This document shows positions 15,134-23,639 of a DNA stretch of 32,419 nt, one piece after another (within the stretch, counting starts at the first letter, position 1; each line of letters starts with the position of its first letter). The notes under the pieces were generated by a model. The model searched no databases, was not told the DNA's origin, and saw only the letters and a list, made by a program, of their open reading frames with translations. The DNA is from an uncultured Pseudomonadales bacterium (lineage in GTDB: Bacteria > Pseudomonadota > Gammaproteobacteria > Pseudomonadales > Azotimanducaceae), in contig CALHVX010000164.1 of the NCBI GenBank assembly GCA_938036875.1, positions 1 to 32,419 on the forward strand, read 5' to 3'. Made by a program: the position numbers and the translations under genes.

Positions 15134-17567
15134 GTAGGCACTCCAGCGCTCCAAATACTTGGAGGTCTTCGCCGTATTGGTCTTGTGGCAACGGCATCGA
15201 GCAGTACTTGTTCGGCGCAAATTGAATGGGCACGGGGCCTAGGTCACTGACTTCAAGTTGAAACCAACCGTTGGCGTCTGTAGCGCCATGCCCATCTGCG
15301 GTGGATATGCGTGCGTTTGCAACCGGGGATCCATCAGCGAAAACCGCTTGCCCAACAATAACCTGCACCGAATGCGCATTGAAGCTTAGTTGTTCTACGT
15401 TGCCAGGATAAAGGCTCACTTGGTGCTGTGTTTGATCGTAGTTGTAGATGGCATTGCCTGTGGGTTGTACACTGACTTTGTAGGTTTGATAGGGACGCAA
15501 AGAGACAACGCCTCGTTTTCCTGCACGAACGTAACCGGCCACACGACCATCAACCAAAATTTGGAACTCAGCATCCGGAAGGTATCCGTCGATTTTTACA
15601 ACCAAGGCCGCAAGTTCGTTGCGGCCGCCACCCAGTGCGGTCTTACCTTTTTTGGTGACTAAGCTAAACCGGGAGTTGGTTGAGTAGTTCAAGCCGCTAC
15701 GTTCTGAGCCGTGCTCGTGTGCAACATCGATGTCGGCAAACCCGTAACGGGATTGATTTGCAAGGCGGGCACCGAAGATGGATCGATTTGCATCGCGCAA
15801 AGCGTATGCCCCTTGTTGTAGCTCCCCGTAGCGCTGTGAGCGTTGGTTGTGCGTCCACCGAGCATCTAAGAAACCATTGCGATCGCGACCTTGCTCAGCA
15901 TCTTCTGTCCACTGCACTTGTGGCGCGGCTGAGGTGTAGTGGTCACCCTTACGCCAGCGAAAGGTGAAGCCCAATCGCAACCAGGAGGTATTGTTGCCGA
16001 AGTTGCTGTCTAGGGTGAAGTCCGCCAAGAGCCCTTTGTGCTGAAACAATGGTCCTAGGTAGCTAAAACCAATGCCTTTCTGTGGCCGGCCATTGTTGGC
16101 TTTGCTGAGCCGAGCGCGAATAAACCCTTGGCCTTTGTGTAGAGGAAAGGATAGCGTGCTACTACTTTGTACATAGCTGCTGTTGATCACGCCGTCAAAC
16201 ATTGCTGTGGGGTCAGGTGTGTGTGCATCAATGCGTAGGTAGTCGAAGCTCCAATTCAAAGTGCCTCGGGTTAAGTTGCCGCGTAGCGACATGCCTCGAT
16301 CGCCAGCTGAACTATGCATGGCGCCTAGGTGGACTTGCCAGCCTGGGGCAAATAGATACGCGCCGCCCGTTGCATAGTTTACGTCTCGAGCATGCAAAAC
16401 CTCACCTTCTACGGCTAGTAGATCACCCAATCGCCGCGCGGAACCCAAGCGTGCCCAGCCTCCATTGTCAGGCTGACTGTTGTTGCGGGTGGGGTCGGTT
16501 AGAGCGCCCATCTCAAAGTAGTGCTGAGGCTCACCTTTGGGTGGAAGCGCAGCGCTGCGCACAAAAAACTGCGTTTGCTCTTGCTCTCGGCCATCCACGT
16601 CTACCGTTTTAATCGTGAGTTGATAAGAACCGTTAGGCAGGCGAGAGGTATCTAGCTGCTGGTTACCGGCATCGTAAAACCGCGAATCGAGCAGCTCTCC
16701 TTGCCGTATGAGGTCTACCCGCGAGCGACGATTCAGAAACACTAGCAGCGGGGTGCCAAGCGCATTGTCGAGATCTACCCGAGTTTTAGTTGAGGTTGCA
16801 ATGCGAACCCCTACTATATTTGCATCGCTTATAAAGCTGGAGTTGCGGCCGCTAGTGCGAAAACTGCCCACCTCTGCTTCGCGGTCCGCTTCATCAAACT
16901 GTATGGAGGCTTCGTACAGGGTGGCGCCACCGTTGGTGAGGCCGTAGCGCGCCTGCAAGCGTGTTTCGCCGTAAGATAAGTAGCTTTCGGAGGATAAAGC
17001 GAACCTATGGTTCCCGTCTTGACCCGAAGCGTTAAGGTTTAGGTTGTTGAGCATAGCCCAACCGTCTGTAGCGGGAGGCAGGTACCGTTGTGTTTGCAAA
17101 GTTTGGGTTTGCCGGTAGTTCGAGTGGACAAAGAGGTCTAAGCGGAACTTGCTAGCATCAAACAGCAAGTCGACAAACTCGGTTTCTAATCGCCCGCAGC
17201 GACCGGCTGCTTGTGGATTGCGTCGGCTACACAAGTGCTTTGAGTTGTTGTTTTGTTTTCCGCTCAGCGCTTGAACGATTGTTGCCGGTTCAAGCAGCGT
17301 CGGAATTGCATCAACGATCTCGGTTGGGTTGGCGATGGTTACTGAGGTTGTATCGTAGTCAACAAAGGTGGACAGCAGGTACTCGCCATCAAAGTAGACG
17401 TCTACTTCGGTGGTTTGTGTGGCGGATAAGTCTTCGAAGCCTGGTGGTGGCTTGCCAAGGGAGCGGATAAACGACTCTTGCGCAGAGGCTGCGCTCGCCA
17501 GCCACAGCATGCCAACGCAAATGGCAATTTGCAGCTGGCTTAACTTGATGGCAAAGAATTTTGGCAC
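15108..17567 (-). CDS. Outer-membrane fimbrial usher, TcfC/CooC-like (alternate chaperone-usher type)
   Basis: An 819-residue protein with an N-terminal signal (residues 1-29, ending AQA). It forms the outer-membrane pore that assembles pilins delivered by the chaperone. N-terminal domain with two extra cysteines (LCSR..GRCGR), a long beta-barrel region, and a middle segment RSRVDLIRQGELLDSRFYDAG..LDTSRLPNGSY. The segment is typical of TcfC/CooC-like ushers (class 5 or alpha fimbriae) rather than FimD. The C-terminal part has a carboxypeptidase-regulatory-like beta domain (ADGSPVANARISTADG.GATDANGWF) and a late Cys pair (KYC, ECLP). It starts at GTG 17567, 30 bases after the chaperone stop, with AAGGA unusually close to the start. 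Confident as an usher, moderate on subtype. Confidence 0.85.
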   Translation of the reverse strand: MPKFFAIKLSQLQIAICVGMLWLASAASAQESFIRSLGKPPPGFEDLSATQTTEVDVYFDGEYLLSTFVDYDTTSVTIANPTEIVDAIPTLLEPATIVQALSGKQNNNSKHLCSRRNPQAAGRCGRLETEFVDLLFDASKFRLDLFVHSNYRQTQTLQTQRYLPPATDGWAMLNNLNLNASGQDGNHRFALSSESYLSYGETRLQARYGLTNGGATLYEASIQFDEADREAEVGSFRTSGRNSSFISDANIVGVRIATSTKTRVDLDNALGTPLLVFLNRRSRVDLIRQGELLDSRFYDAGNQQLDTSRLPNGSYQLTIKTVDVDGREQEQTQFFVRSAALPPKGEPQHYFEMGALTDPTRNNSQPDNGGWARLGSARRLGDLLAVEGEVLHARDVNYATGGAYLFAPGWQVHLGAMHSSAGDRGMSLRGNLTRGTLNWSFDYLRIDAHTPDPTAMFDGVINSSYVQSSSTLSFPLHKGQGFIRARLSKANNGRPQKGIGFSYLGPLFQHKGLLADFTLDSNFGNNTSWLRLGFTFRWRKGDHYTSAAPQVQWTEDAEQGRDRNGFLDARWTHNQRSQRYGELQQGAYALRDANRSIFGARLANQSRYGFADIDVAHEHGSERSGLNYSTNSRFSLVTKKGKTALGGGRNELAALVVKIDGYLPDAEFQILVDGRVAGYVRAGKRGVVSLRPYQTYKVSVQPTGNAIYNYDQTQHQVSLYPGNVEQLSFNAHSVQVIVGQAVFADGSPVANARISTADGHGATDANGWFQLEVSDLGPVPIQFAPNKYCSMPLPQDQYGEDLQVFGALECLPIQAPPKD

Positions 17568-17597
17568 GTCCTTGTGCTCTATTGGTTGGCGTTGCAG

Positions 17598-18320
17598 CTA
17601 GGGGTAAGTTTCAACAAAGTTTCTGGTACCAACACTTTGGTAGTAGCGCACGGGCAAATCGTGGGGCAGTTCGGTGACCCATTGCATACCTGGGTACATG
17701 CGTTTGCCTGGCAAAGGGGTGCAGTCTTCTACAGCGGCTTTGGGGTCTTTGCATTGGAAGCCCTCTTGTAAAAAGACATTGGTGTTGCCGGAGTTGGTTA
17801 TCGTCAACGTGCGGCCGTCGCGGATGACATCTAGGTTCGGTTGGGGCTTTTGTGGATACACAATGGCCAATACCTCGTAGCCAATTAGCACCTTTAAGCC
17901 GCTAGTGGTGGCTTCGAACTCGCCCGCAATGGGTCTAGCCGTGATGCGAAAGATGCGTTCGGCATCGTCAGCGCCTTTTATGTTAACCAGTCGAATAACC
18001 TGTGCTGAGCCGGGTGCAATGACAAGTCGGTTAGGGGTCACCAACAATCCATGTTCTCGTGGGTCGGTAATTGGTTCGCGTTGCTCCGCGTCGGTGCCCG
18101 GATTAAGGACCACCTTGGGCTCGATCTTCACGTACAACGGCTCGCTACCCATGTTCGAAATTTCAACGTCCTGGCGGGTGGGCTCACCAGGCTCAAAATG
18201 CACAATGGCATTGCTTAGAGCCATGTTGGCCATGGCTGGATTGGTGGCGAACAACCCGATCCCAAAAGCCAGCAACAACGCGGCACGGAAGGTCAGGTGT
18301 ACGGGTAGCAAGGTGGTCAT
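17598..18320 (-). CDS. Periplasmic PapD-like pilus chaperone
   Basis: A 240-residue protein with a signal peptide of about 30 residues (ending AMA). It is the immunoglobulin-fold chaperone that caps pilin subunits in the periplasm and hands them to the usher. Seen: an N-terminal domain with VHFEPGEPTRQDVEISNMGSEPLYVK, the PNRLVIAPGSAQVIRLV strand (the usual G1-proximal motif) and ERIFRITARPI. The second domain carries the LTITNSGNTNVFLQEG block. One Cys pair is visible (FQCKD...DCTP). ATG 18320 is chosen over a TTG two codons upstream because AAAGGA lies 7 bases before it. It sits between the fourth pilin and the usher on the - strand, with a strong hairpin in its leader (18347-18374). Confidence 0.87.
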   Translation of the reverse strand: MTTLLPVHLTFRAALLLAFGIGLFATNPAMANMALSNAIVHFEPGEPTRQDVEISNMGSEPLYVKIEPKVVLNPGTDAEQREPITDPREHGLLVTPNRLVIAPGSAQVIRLVNIKGADDAERIFRITARPIAGEFEATTSGLKVLIGYEVLAIVYPQKPQPNLDVIRDGRTLTITNSGNTNVFLQEGFQCKDPKAAVEDCTPLPGKRMYPGMQWVTELPHDLPVRYYQSVGTRNFVETYP

Positions 18321-18346
18321 GTGCAATCCTTTTCATTAGATGACGT

Positions 18347-18374
18347 GGGTCTGACACTGACGTCCTGTCAGCCC
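18347..18374. promoter_or_regulatory. Stem-loop in the leader of the chaperone gene
   Basis: GGG plus CTGACA (18347-18356, one bulged T) pairs with TGTCAG plus CCC (18366-18374). It lies 27 bases upstream of the chaperone start in the 150-base gap after the fourth pilin gene. There is no T run on the coding side. It could be an mRNA processing hairpin separating pilin from chaperone, or a dyad operator; TGACGT occurs twice within and beside it. Confidence 0.4.
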
Positions 18375-18470
18375 AATAACTAAGGCAATATTTTATCCTT
18401 GAAGCACAAGCCAAACCTCGACTGCTTCACATTTAGAGGCGTTTTAGGCTAAAGAAAAGGGGCGGTTGGT

Positions 18471-19007
18471 CTACTCGGGCGCAACCAGCAGGGTGAGGGT
18501 GCCAGTGTAGAGTCCCGGGCGCGGATGTTGGTTGGTACTGGGCTGGCTGGAGACCTGTAGCCGGCCATTTAAGCCGGTTGTACCGCAGGTTTGGGAGTGC
18601 GGGTCCGCTCCTGTGAGGCCGCCCAAGGGGACACCACTGGCCAGCGCTTGAGGTCCGGATCCATCGTCATATGCGAGTTGGTAAGACCATTGGTCTGAAT
18701 GACTGTTTTGCCCGGTTTGCTTGAGCTTGAAGCTGGCATCTTGGCCGCTACCTTGGGCTAAGAGCTGATATTGGCCGGTGCGTGAGTAGATGCACACTTG
18801 GTTATGGCTGGTAGCCAGTTGCAGGCCGTCAGTGGCAAGGCTTATGTCCTGCAAGTTGGATATCTGCACTTGTGGGGCCAGGTTCAGGGATATTCGTAGG
18901 CTGCCTTGGGATCTTTGCCCGACCTGACCATCGGTGGCTGCATGGCTTGTGCAGGCGAGGTAGGCGGCTAGGGTGGTCAGCAGCCGTATTGTGAAGTTAT
19001 ATCCCAT
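18471..19007 (-). CDS. Secreted single-domain pilin (P4) of the chaperone-usher unit
   Basis: A 178-residue protein from ATG 19007, chosen because AGGG precedes it and a 23-residue signal peptide (ending SHA) follows. The frame is open further upstream, to 19199, but those residues are polar and run into the transporter's 5' region. The mature part opens ATDGQVGQ, very like P1, with the donor-strand-like GSLRISLNL, then VQISNLQDI, Cys72 and Cys141, YQLLAQGSGQ..FKL, and the end GTLTLLVAPE. It heads the - strand unit pilin-chaperone-usher. A gap of 150 bases with a hairpin separates it from the chaperone. Whether it is an initiator, shaft or anchor subunit is not decided by sequence. Confidence 0.72.
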   Translation of the reverse strand: MGYNFTIRLLTTLAAYLACTSHAATDGQVGQRSQGSLRISLNLAPQVQISNLQDISLATDGLQLATSHNQVCIYSRTGQYQLLAQGSGQDASFKLKQTGQNSHSDQWSYQLAYDDGSGPQALASGVPLGGLTGADPHSQTCGTTGLNGRLQVSSQPSTNQHPRPGLYTGTLTLLVAPE

Positions 19008-19189
19008 ACTTAACCCTAGGCTAGAACGGGCGCTTTGGGGTGTGGAGTTGTGCTGGATTTGTAAGGTTGGCGCCTGCATCAAAGTATTTCCTGGCAGTGG
19101 TGTTGTCCGGGCGTTTTTCTCGGCATACTCAGTCGATCTCTGGGGAGGGGTCGTTATTTTGAGAAACGTTGGAAAAGTGGAGGCAAGCA

Positions 19190-20551
19190 ATGCCTGCACA
19201 GTCTGAAGCCAGTCCGTCTGCAGCCAGCGAGCCCGAAGATAGCTCAGGGCTCTATTCCAGCGGATATCGCAAGTACGCCCTATTTATTTTGTTGCTGGGC
19301 TACATCATCAATTTTGTGGATCGCTCGATCTTGGCGATTCTCATCGAGCCTATCAAAGCCGATCTAGACCTGAACGACACCCAGCTTGGGTTGCTGGGTG
19401 GCCTTGCCTTTGCTTTGTTTTACTCGACTTTGGGGCTACCCATTGCCGCTTTGGCTGACCGTTGGAGCCGGGTCAAAGTGCTTTCCATTGCTATCTTAAT
19501 TTGGAGTGCAATGACGGCCGTCTGCGGGCTTGTTACTAGTTTTTGGCAGCTGTTGTTCGCTCGAATTGGGGTTGGCGTTGGTGAAGCGGGTGCCAGTCCA
19601 CCCTCACATTCCTTGATCTCTGATTATTTTCCATTAGCCACCCGTGCAACGGCTCTTTCTATTTATGCGTTGGGCATTCCCATCGGAACCATGGTGGGCA
19701 ATGCCGTGGGTGGTTGGGGCGCCGACAACATCGGCTGGCGTTATACTTTTATGCTGGTTGGCTTGCCGGGTTTAGCCGTTGGGCTTTTGCTCTTGTTTAC
19801 GCTGCGCGAACCGCCGCGCGGCTTGTCGGATGCGGTCAAGCCTAAAGCGGATGAAGCGCCGCCTAAGATGAAGACTGTGTTGTCTTTTCTTTGGCAAAAA
19901 CGCTCCTTTCGCTACATGAGCTTGGCTTGTGGCTTACATGCCTTTGTCAGCTATGGCGCGGGTACTTGGAATCCGCCGTTTCTGATTCGTATTCATGAGT
20001 TAAGCAATACAGAAACCGGTTGGTGGTTAGCCCTGGTGGCTGGGGTGGGCGCTATTGGTACCTTTGGCGGTGGCTACCTAGCGGACAAGATGTACGATGC
20101 AAGCGGCAATCGACGCTGGTATTTATGGATACCGGCGATAGCGACTTTAGTCATGGTGCCCTTTCAATTTTTGGCCTATCTACACTCAGACTTTGCCATG
20201 GTGCTGGTTGGTTTGTTTGTCGCCTCGGTGTTAAGTCCCATCTATTTGGGGCCGGCCTTTGCAATGACCCAAGCCTTGGTTGGACTACGAATGCGGGCGG
20301 TTGCATCCGCCATTCTCTTGTTGGTGTTGAACTTGGTCGGTATGGGTTTAGGTCCATATTTTGTTGGCTTTATGAGTGATTTGTTTGAGCCTAGCCAAGG
20401 CATCTTTGCGATCCGATATGCGCTGTGCGCCACCTTAATATTTACTGTGATTGCTGCCATCTTATATTTCTTAGGCTCACGCCATGTGGACCAAGACATT
20501 GCAGACACCGAGGCCCTTGTGGCTGATCAACCCAGTGGGGTAACTGCCTAA
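19190..20551 (+). CDS. MFS transporter, spinster-like
   Basis: A 453-residue inner-membrane protein with 12 predicted membrane helices. Seen: FVDRSILAILIEPIK.DL in helix 1-loop, the MFS motif G-x-LAD-RWSR-x-K between helices 2 and 3, and RIGVGVGEAGASPPSHSLISDYFP in helix 4-5. These are hallmarks of the spinster-like MFS branch common in bacterial lipid, steroid or aromatic catabolic clusters. ATG 19190 has GGAGG 6 bases before it and is preferred over TTG 19169. The BKACE gene begins 2 bases after this stop, so transporter and enzymes form one operon. It probably imports the operon's substrate, or exports a product; the substrate is unknown. Confidence 0.88.
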   Translation: MPAQSEASPSAASEPEDSSGLYSSGYRKYALFILLLGYIINFVDRSILAILIEPIKADLDLNDTQLGLLGGLAFALFYSTLGLPIAALADRWSRVKVLSIAILIWSAMTAVCGLVTSFWQLLFARIGVGVGEAGASPPSHSLISDYFPLATRATALSIYALGIPIGTMVGNAVGGWGADNIGWRYTFMLVGLPGLAVGLLLLFTLREPPRGLSDAVKPKADEAPPKMKTVLSFLWQKRSFRYMSLACGLHAFVSYGAGTWNPPFLIRIHELSNTETGWWLALVAGVGAIGTFGGGYLADKMYDASGNRRWYLWIPAIATLVMVPFQFLAYLHSDFAMVLVGLFVASVLSPIYLGPAFAMTQALVGLRMRAVASAILLLVLNLVGMGLGPYFVGFMSDLFEPSQGIFAIRYALCATLIFTVIAAILYFLGSRHVDQDIADTEALVADQPSGVTA

Positions 20552-20553
20552 CA

Positions 20554-21462
20554 ATGCCGCTCGCGTTAAATTCTGATGTGTTCATTACCTGTGCCGTCAC
20601 CGGTTCAGGTGCAACACAAGACCGCAGTCCCCACGTCCCTCGTAGTCCTCGGGAGATAGCCGATTCAGCAATAGCCGCAGCCCAAGCCGGCGCGGCGGTA
20701 GTCCATTGCCATGTGCGTGACCCTCAGACCGGTGAGCCCAGCCGGGACCCGGTGCTGTACCGCGAGCTAACCGAACATATTCGTGCCAGCAATACCGATG
20801 TTGTTTTGAATCTCACCACGGGTATGGGCGGCGATCTGGTCTTCGGCGATGCCGAAGAGCCACTACCGCTGGTTGCTGGTACCGATATGGTGGGGGCATC
20901 TGAACGCATGCTGCCCATTGCCCAGTGTTTGCCCGAGATTTGCACTTTAGATTGCGGGACCATGAACTTTGCTGAAGCCGACTATGTGATGACCAATACC
21001 CCCGGCATGTTGCGGGCGATGGGCGCTCAAATAGCGGCCCTAGAGGTTCAAGCGGAGATAGAGGTATTTGATACTGGACACCTTTGGTTTGCTAAGCAAT
21101 TGACCGAAGAAGCTGTGTTGCCGGAACCGGCCTTGGTTCAGCTTTGTATGGGGGTGCCTTGGGGAGCGCCCAACGACCTGAATACGCTGCTGGCAATGGT
21201 CAATAACATTCCTCAGGGTTGGCACTGGTCTGCTTTTAGCTTGGGTGGTCATCAACTACCCTACGTGGCTGCTGCGGTCTTAGCGGGAGGCAATGTTAGG
21301 GTCGGGTTGGAAGACAACCTGTTCCTAAGCCGGGGGCAGCTAACAACCAACGCGGAGTTGGTGGAGCGGGCGGTAGCGATTATTCAAAGCTTGGGCTCTC
21401 GAGTGTTAACCCCGGCGGAGGTACGCTCCAAACTTGGGCTTTCAAAACGTTCACCCCGATGA
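20554..21462 (+). CDS. BKACE family beta-keto acid cleavage enzyme (DUF849)
   Basis: A 302-residue TIM-barrel zinc enzyme. BKACE proteins cleave a beta-keto acid with acetyl-CoA, yielding acetoacetate and a new CoA ester. Zinc ligands: H51 and H53 in VHCHVRD, and E253 in VGLEDN. Other family marks are ITCAVTGSG near the start and NLTTGMGG. Start at ATG 20554, two bases after the transporter stop. Its end overlaps the next gene by four bases (ATGA). With an L-carnitine-dehydrogenase-like partner directly downstream, the most likely substrate is 3-dehydrocarnitine, giving betainyl-CoA and acetoacetate (the CdhC role in Pseudomonas). BKACE members vary widely in substrate, so this is inference. 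Confidence 0.9.
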   Translation: MPLALNSDVFITCAVTGSGATQDRSPHVPRSPREIADSAIAAAQAGAAVVHCHVRDPQTGEPSRDPVLYRELTEHIRASNTDVVLNLTTGMGGDLVFGDAEEPLPLVAGTDMVGASERMLPIAQCLPEICTLDCGTMNFAEADYVMTNTPGMLRAMGAQIAALEVQAEIEVFDTGHLWFAKQLTEEAVLPEPALVQLCMGVPWGAPNDLNTLLAMVNNIPQGWHWSAFSLGGHQLPYVAAAVLAGGNVRVGLEDNLFLSRGQLTTNAELVERAVAIIQSLGSRVLTPAEVRSKLGLSKRSPR

Positions 21463-22394
21463 AGGCAGCCATTATCGGTGGTGGGGTAATTGGTAGTGGT
21501 TGGGCCGCACGTTTTTTGTTGCACGGTTGGGATGTTAATTTTTTTGATCCGAACCCCGCTGCCCACACCAAGGCTCAGCAAACGATTGCCCAAGCTCGAC
21601 TTAGCTTAACGACTTTGTACGACGCATCCAGCTTGCTCGAAGGAGAGCTACGATTTTGTGCCAGCGAGGCCGAGGCGGTTGTTGGTGCTCAGTGGATCCA
21701 AGAAAGCGTGCCCGAGCAGCTCAGCTTAAAACAAGCGGTTCTTGAGCGCTTAAATAGCTTGGCAAGCGCCGATGCGATAGTCGCGTCGTCTACATCTGGC
21801 TTCAAGCCCAGCGTGTTAGCCCAACGTTTGTCGAATCGAGACGATCAAGCGCGAACCTTGGTGTGTCATCCGTTTAACCCGGTGTATTTGTTACCCATGG
21901 TTGAAGTGGTGGCCTCCAAGTTTACCAATCCGCAAGTGGTCGAGCGTGCAGAGCAATGGTTGCTTGGCATCAACATGAAGCCACTACGTGTGCGTAAGGA
22001 GATCGATGCACATATCGCGGATCGGCTGCTAGAGGCGGTATGGCGCGAAGCCCTTTGGTTGGTTAAAGATGATGTGGCTACTACCGAGGAGGTAGACCGT
22101 GTTATCCGTGATGGTTTTGGTTTGCGTTGGGCTCAGATGGGCTTGTTTGAAACCTATCGAATTGCCGGGGGCGAGGCCGGGATGAGCCATTTTTTAGAGC
22201 AGTTTGGGCCGGCTTTGCAATGGCCTTGGAGTCGGCTAACCGACGTGCCAGAGCTTGGACCAGAATTGATTGCTAAGATAACGTCCCAGTCGGATGCCCA
22301 GTCTGGGCATGAAACCATTGCGCAAATGGAAGCTCGGCGGGACCGAAATCTTGTGGCAATATTGCAAGGTTTGGCTGAGCAAAATATGCAATAG
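21459..22394 (+). CDS. L-carnitine dehydrogenase-type 3-hydroxyacid dehydrogenase
   Basis: A 311-residue NAD-dependent enzyme of the 3-hydroxyacyl-CoA dehydrogenase fold that oxidises a 3-hydroxy group to a ketone. NAD motif G7-x-G9-x-x-G12 (IIGGGVIGSGW), then SSTSGF, catalytic H137 in CHPFNPVYLLPMVEVV, and the block DRLLEA.WREAL.LV..DVAT. The carnitine-dehydrogenase-like FGLRW..MG.F.TY.IAGGEAGM..F..QFGPALQ.PW segment is present as well. By eye it follows Pseudomonas carnitine 3-dehydrogenase (CdhA) along its full length. It overlaps the BKACE stop by 4 bases, so oxidation and cleavage are tightly linked. Carnitine itself is likely but a carnitine-like 3-hydroxy acid cannot be excluded. No betainyl-CoA thioesterase gene is adjacent. 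Confidence 0.87.
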   Translation: MKAAIIGGGVIGSGWAARFLLHGWDVNFFDPNPAAHTKAQQTIAQARLSLTTLYDASSLLEGELRFCASEAEAVVGAQWIQESVPEQLSLKQAVLERLNSLASADAIVASSTSGFKPSVLAQRLSNRDDQARTLVCHPFNPVYLLPMVEVVASKFTNPQVVERAEQWLLGINMKPLRVRKEIDAHIADRLLEAVWREALWLVKDDVATTEEVDRVIRDGFGLRWAQMGLFETYRIAGGEAGMSHFLEQFGPALQWPWSRLTDVPELGPELIAKITSQSDAQSGHETIAQMEARRDRNLVAILQGLAEQNMQ

Positions 22395-22418
22395 AATGAA
22401 AACCAAAAAGAGGTAGTG

Positions 22419-23429
22419 ATGAAAATTGGATTGCAGTTAGGCTATTGGGGCGCAGGTCCAGATCCAAAGATGGTAGAAGTTGCCCAAGAGGCCGAGCGTT
22501 TAGGTTACGACGCGATTTTTACGGCGGAGGCTTGGGGTTCTGATGTGTTTACCCCCTTAGCTTGGATCGGTGCACACACTAGCAAAATTCGGTTGGGTAC
22601 CGGTATTGCCCAGCTGTCTGCGCGCACCCCAACAGCTACCGCTATGGCGGCACTAACCCTGGATCATTTGTCCAAAGGCCGCATGATACTGGGTCTTGGG
22701 GTGTCGGGGCCGCAGGTGGTAGAAGGCTGGTATGGTCAACCTTTTGCAAAGCCGCTATCGCGTACGCGTGAGTATGTGAACATTGTGCGTCAGGTGTTGG
22801 CCAGAGAAGCGCCGGTGACCAATGATGGCGTGCACTACCCATTGCCTTACACCGGTGAAGGTTCTTGGGGTTTGGGCAAGCCGCTGAAGCCAATTACCCA
22901 CCCGTTGCGCTCAGATCTACCGATCTTTCTGGGCGCCGAAGGGCCAAAGAACGTGACCATGACCGCTGAGATAGCGGATGGTTGGCTGCCGTTGTATTAC
23001 TCTCCGTATCGGCAAGAGGTTTACTCTGACCAAATCAAAGATGCCAAGCCTGGATTTGAAATCATGCAGGGTTTGGCGATGATCATCTGTGATGATGTGG
23101 CTGAAGGCTTGAAGCCGGTAAAACAAAACTTAGCGCTCTACATTGGCGGCATGGGTGCGAAACAGCGCAACTTTCATAACGAGCTAATGCAGCGGATGGG
23201 TTTTGCCAAAGAAGCAGAAGAAATCCAGGATCTGTTTTTGGCTGGCAAGAAAGACGCGGCGGTTGCGGCTGTGCCAGATGCCTTTGCAGACGAGATCAGC
23301 CTTGTTGGACCCCCAGAGCGGATTAAAGATCGGCTCCAGGCTTGGCAGGATTCTCCCGTTACCTCATTGTTAGTTAGTGCTCGAAGCATGGGGCAGCTGA
23401 GAACCTTTGCTGACCTAGTCTTGGGGTAG
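22419..23429 (+). CDS. LLM-class F420-dependent oxidoreductase, Rv3520c-like
   Basis: A 336-residue TIM-barrel protein of the bacterial luciferase-like monooxygenase family. The start KIGLQLGYWGAGPDP, the stretch AEAWGSDVFTPLAWIGAHTSKIRLGTGI.QLSARTP, and GLGVSGPQVVEGWYGQPF closely follow, from memory, the mycobacterial Rv3520c-type group annotated as F420-dependent. FLGAEGPKNV..TAEIADGWLPL is also conserved. ATG 22419 is preferred over GTG 22416 because GAGG lies 5 bases before it. It follows the carnitine-dehydrogenase-like gene by 24 bases and is co-directional. It probably reduces or oxidises a pathway intermediate with F420, but FMN use is possible. The presence of an actinobacterial-type enzyme in this Gram-negative operon is notable. 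Confidence 0.88.
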   Translation: MKIGLQLGYWGAGPDPKMVEVAQEAERLGYDAIFTAEAWGSDVFTPLAWIGAHTSKIRLGTGIAQLSARTPTATAMAALTLDHLSKGRMILGLGVSGPQVVEGWYGQPFAKPLSRTREYVNIVRQVLAREAPVTNDGVHYPLPYTGEGSWGLGKPLKPITHPLRSDLPIFLGAEGPKNVTMTAEIADGWLPLYYSPYRQEVYSDQIKDAKPGFEIMQGLAMIICDDVAEGLKPVKQNLALYIGGMGAKQRNFHNELMQRMGFAKEAEEIQDLFLAGKKDAAVAAVPDAFADEISLVGPPERIKDRLQAWQDSPVTSLLVSARSMGQLRTFADLVLG

Positions 23430-23441
23430 CAGATAGCCTTA

Positions 23442-23588
23442 GTGAACATAGGTTGGATGGTGGCGCCGATGTTGATATTCGGCGTCAACAACTTGTCTAT
23501 CGGCGGCCTTGTTGCTGCTATTTGGTGGGGCTATGTAAATACCTGGTCCCCCATGATAAAAAATCGCCAACTGCATCGACGCAGGTGA
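23442..23588 (+). CDS. Candidate 48-residue membrane peptide
   Basis: A short frame directly after the LLM gene (12 bases from its stop) from GTG 23442 to TGA at 23586-23588. The predicted peptide has one long hydrophobic segment from residue 3 to about 33, with several Trp and Gly (IGWMVAPMLIFGV, then LVAAIWWGYV). It ends in a basic tail (KNRQLHRRR), the pattern of a single- or double-span inner-membrane microprotein with the tail in the cytoplasm. The ribosome site is weak; ATG 23457 is an alternative start. An adjoining frame begins immediately after the stop (ATG 23589). Function unknown; it may be an accessory to the operon's MFS transporter. It could still be chance. Confidence 0.4.
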   Translation: MNIGWMVAPMLIFGVNNLSIGGLVAAIWWGYVNTWSPMIKNRQLHRRR

Positions 23589-23639
23589 ATGATGAGTTCT
23601 ATAAGCTACGGGTTCTCCTTTTCTGCAGTAGGGACTCAT

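Noticed and set aside
19008-19199. Upstream extension of pilin P4 to 19199
   Set aside because: The added residues are polar, precede a good signal peptide and ribosome site at 19007, and would overlap the transporter's start region.
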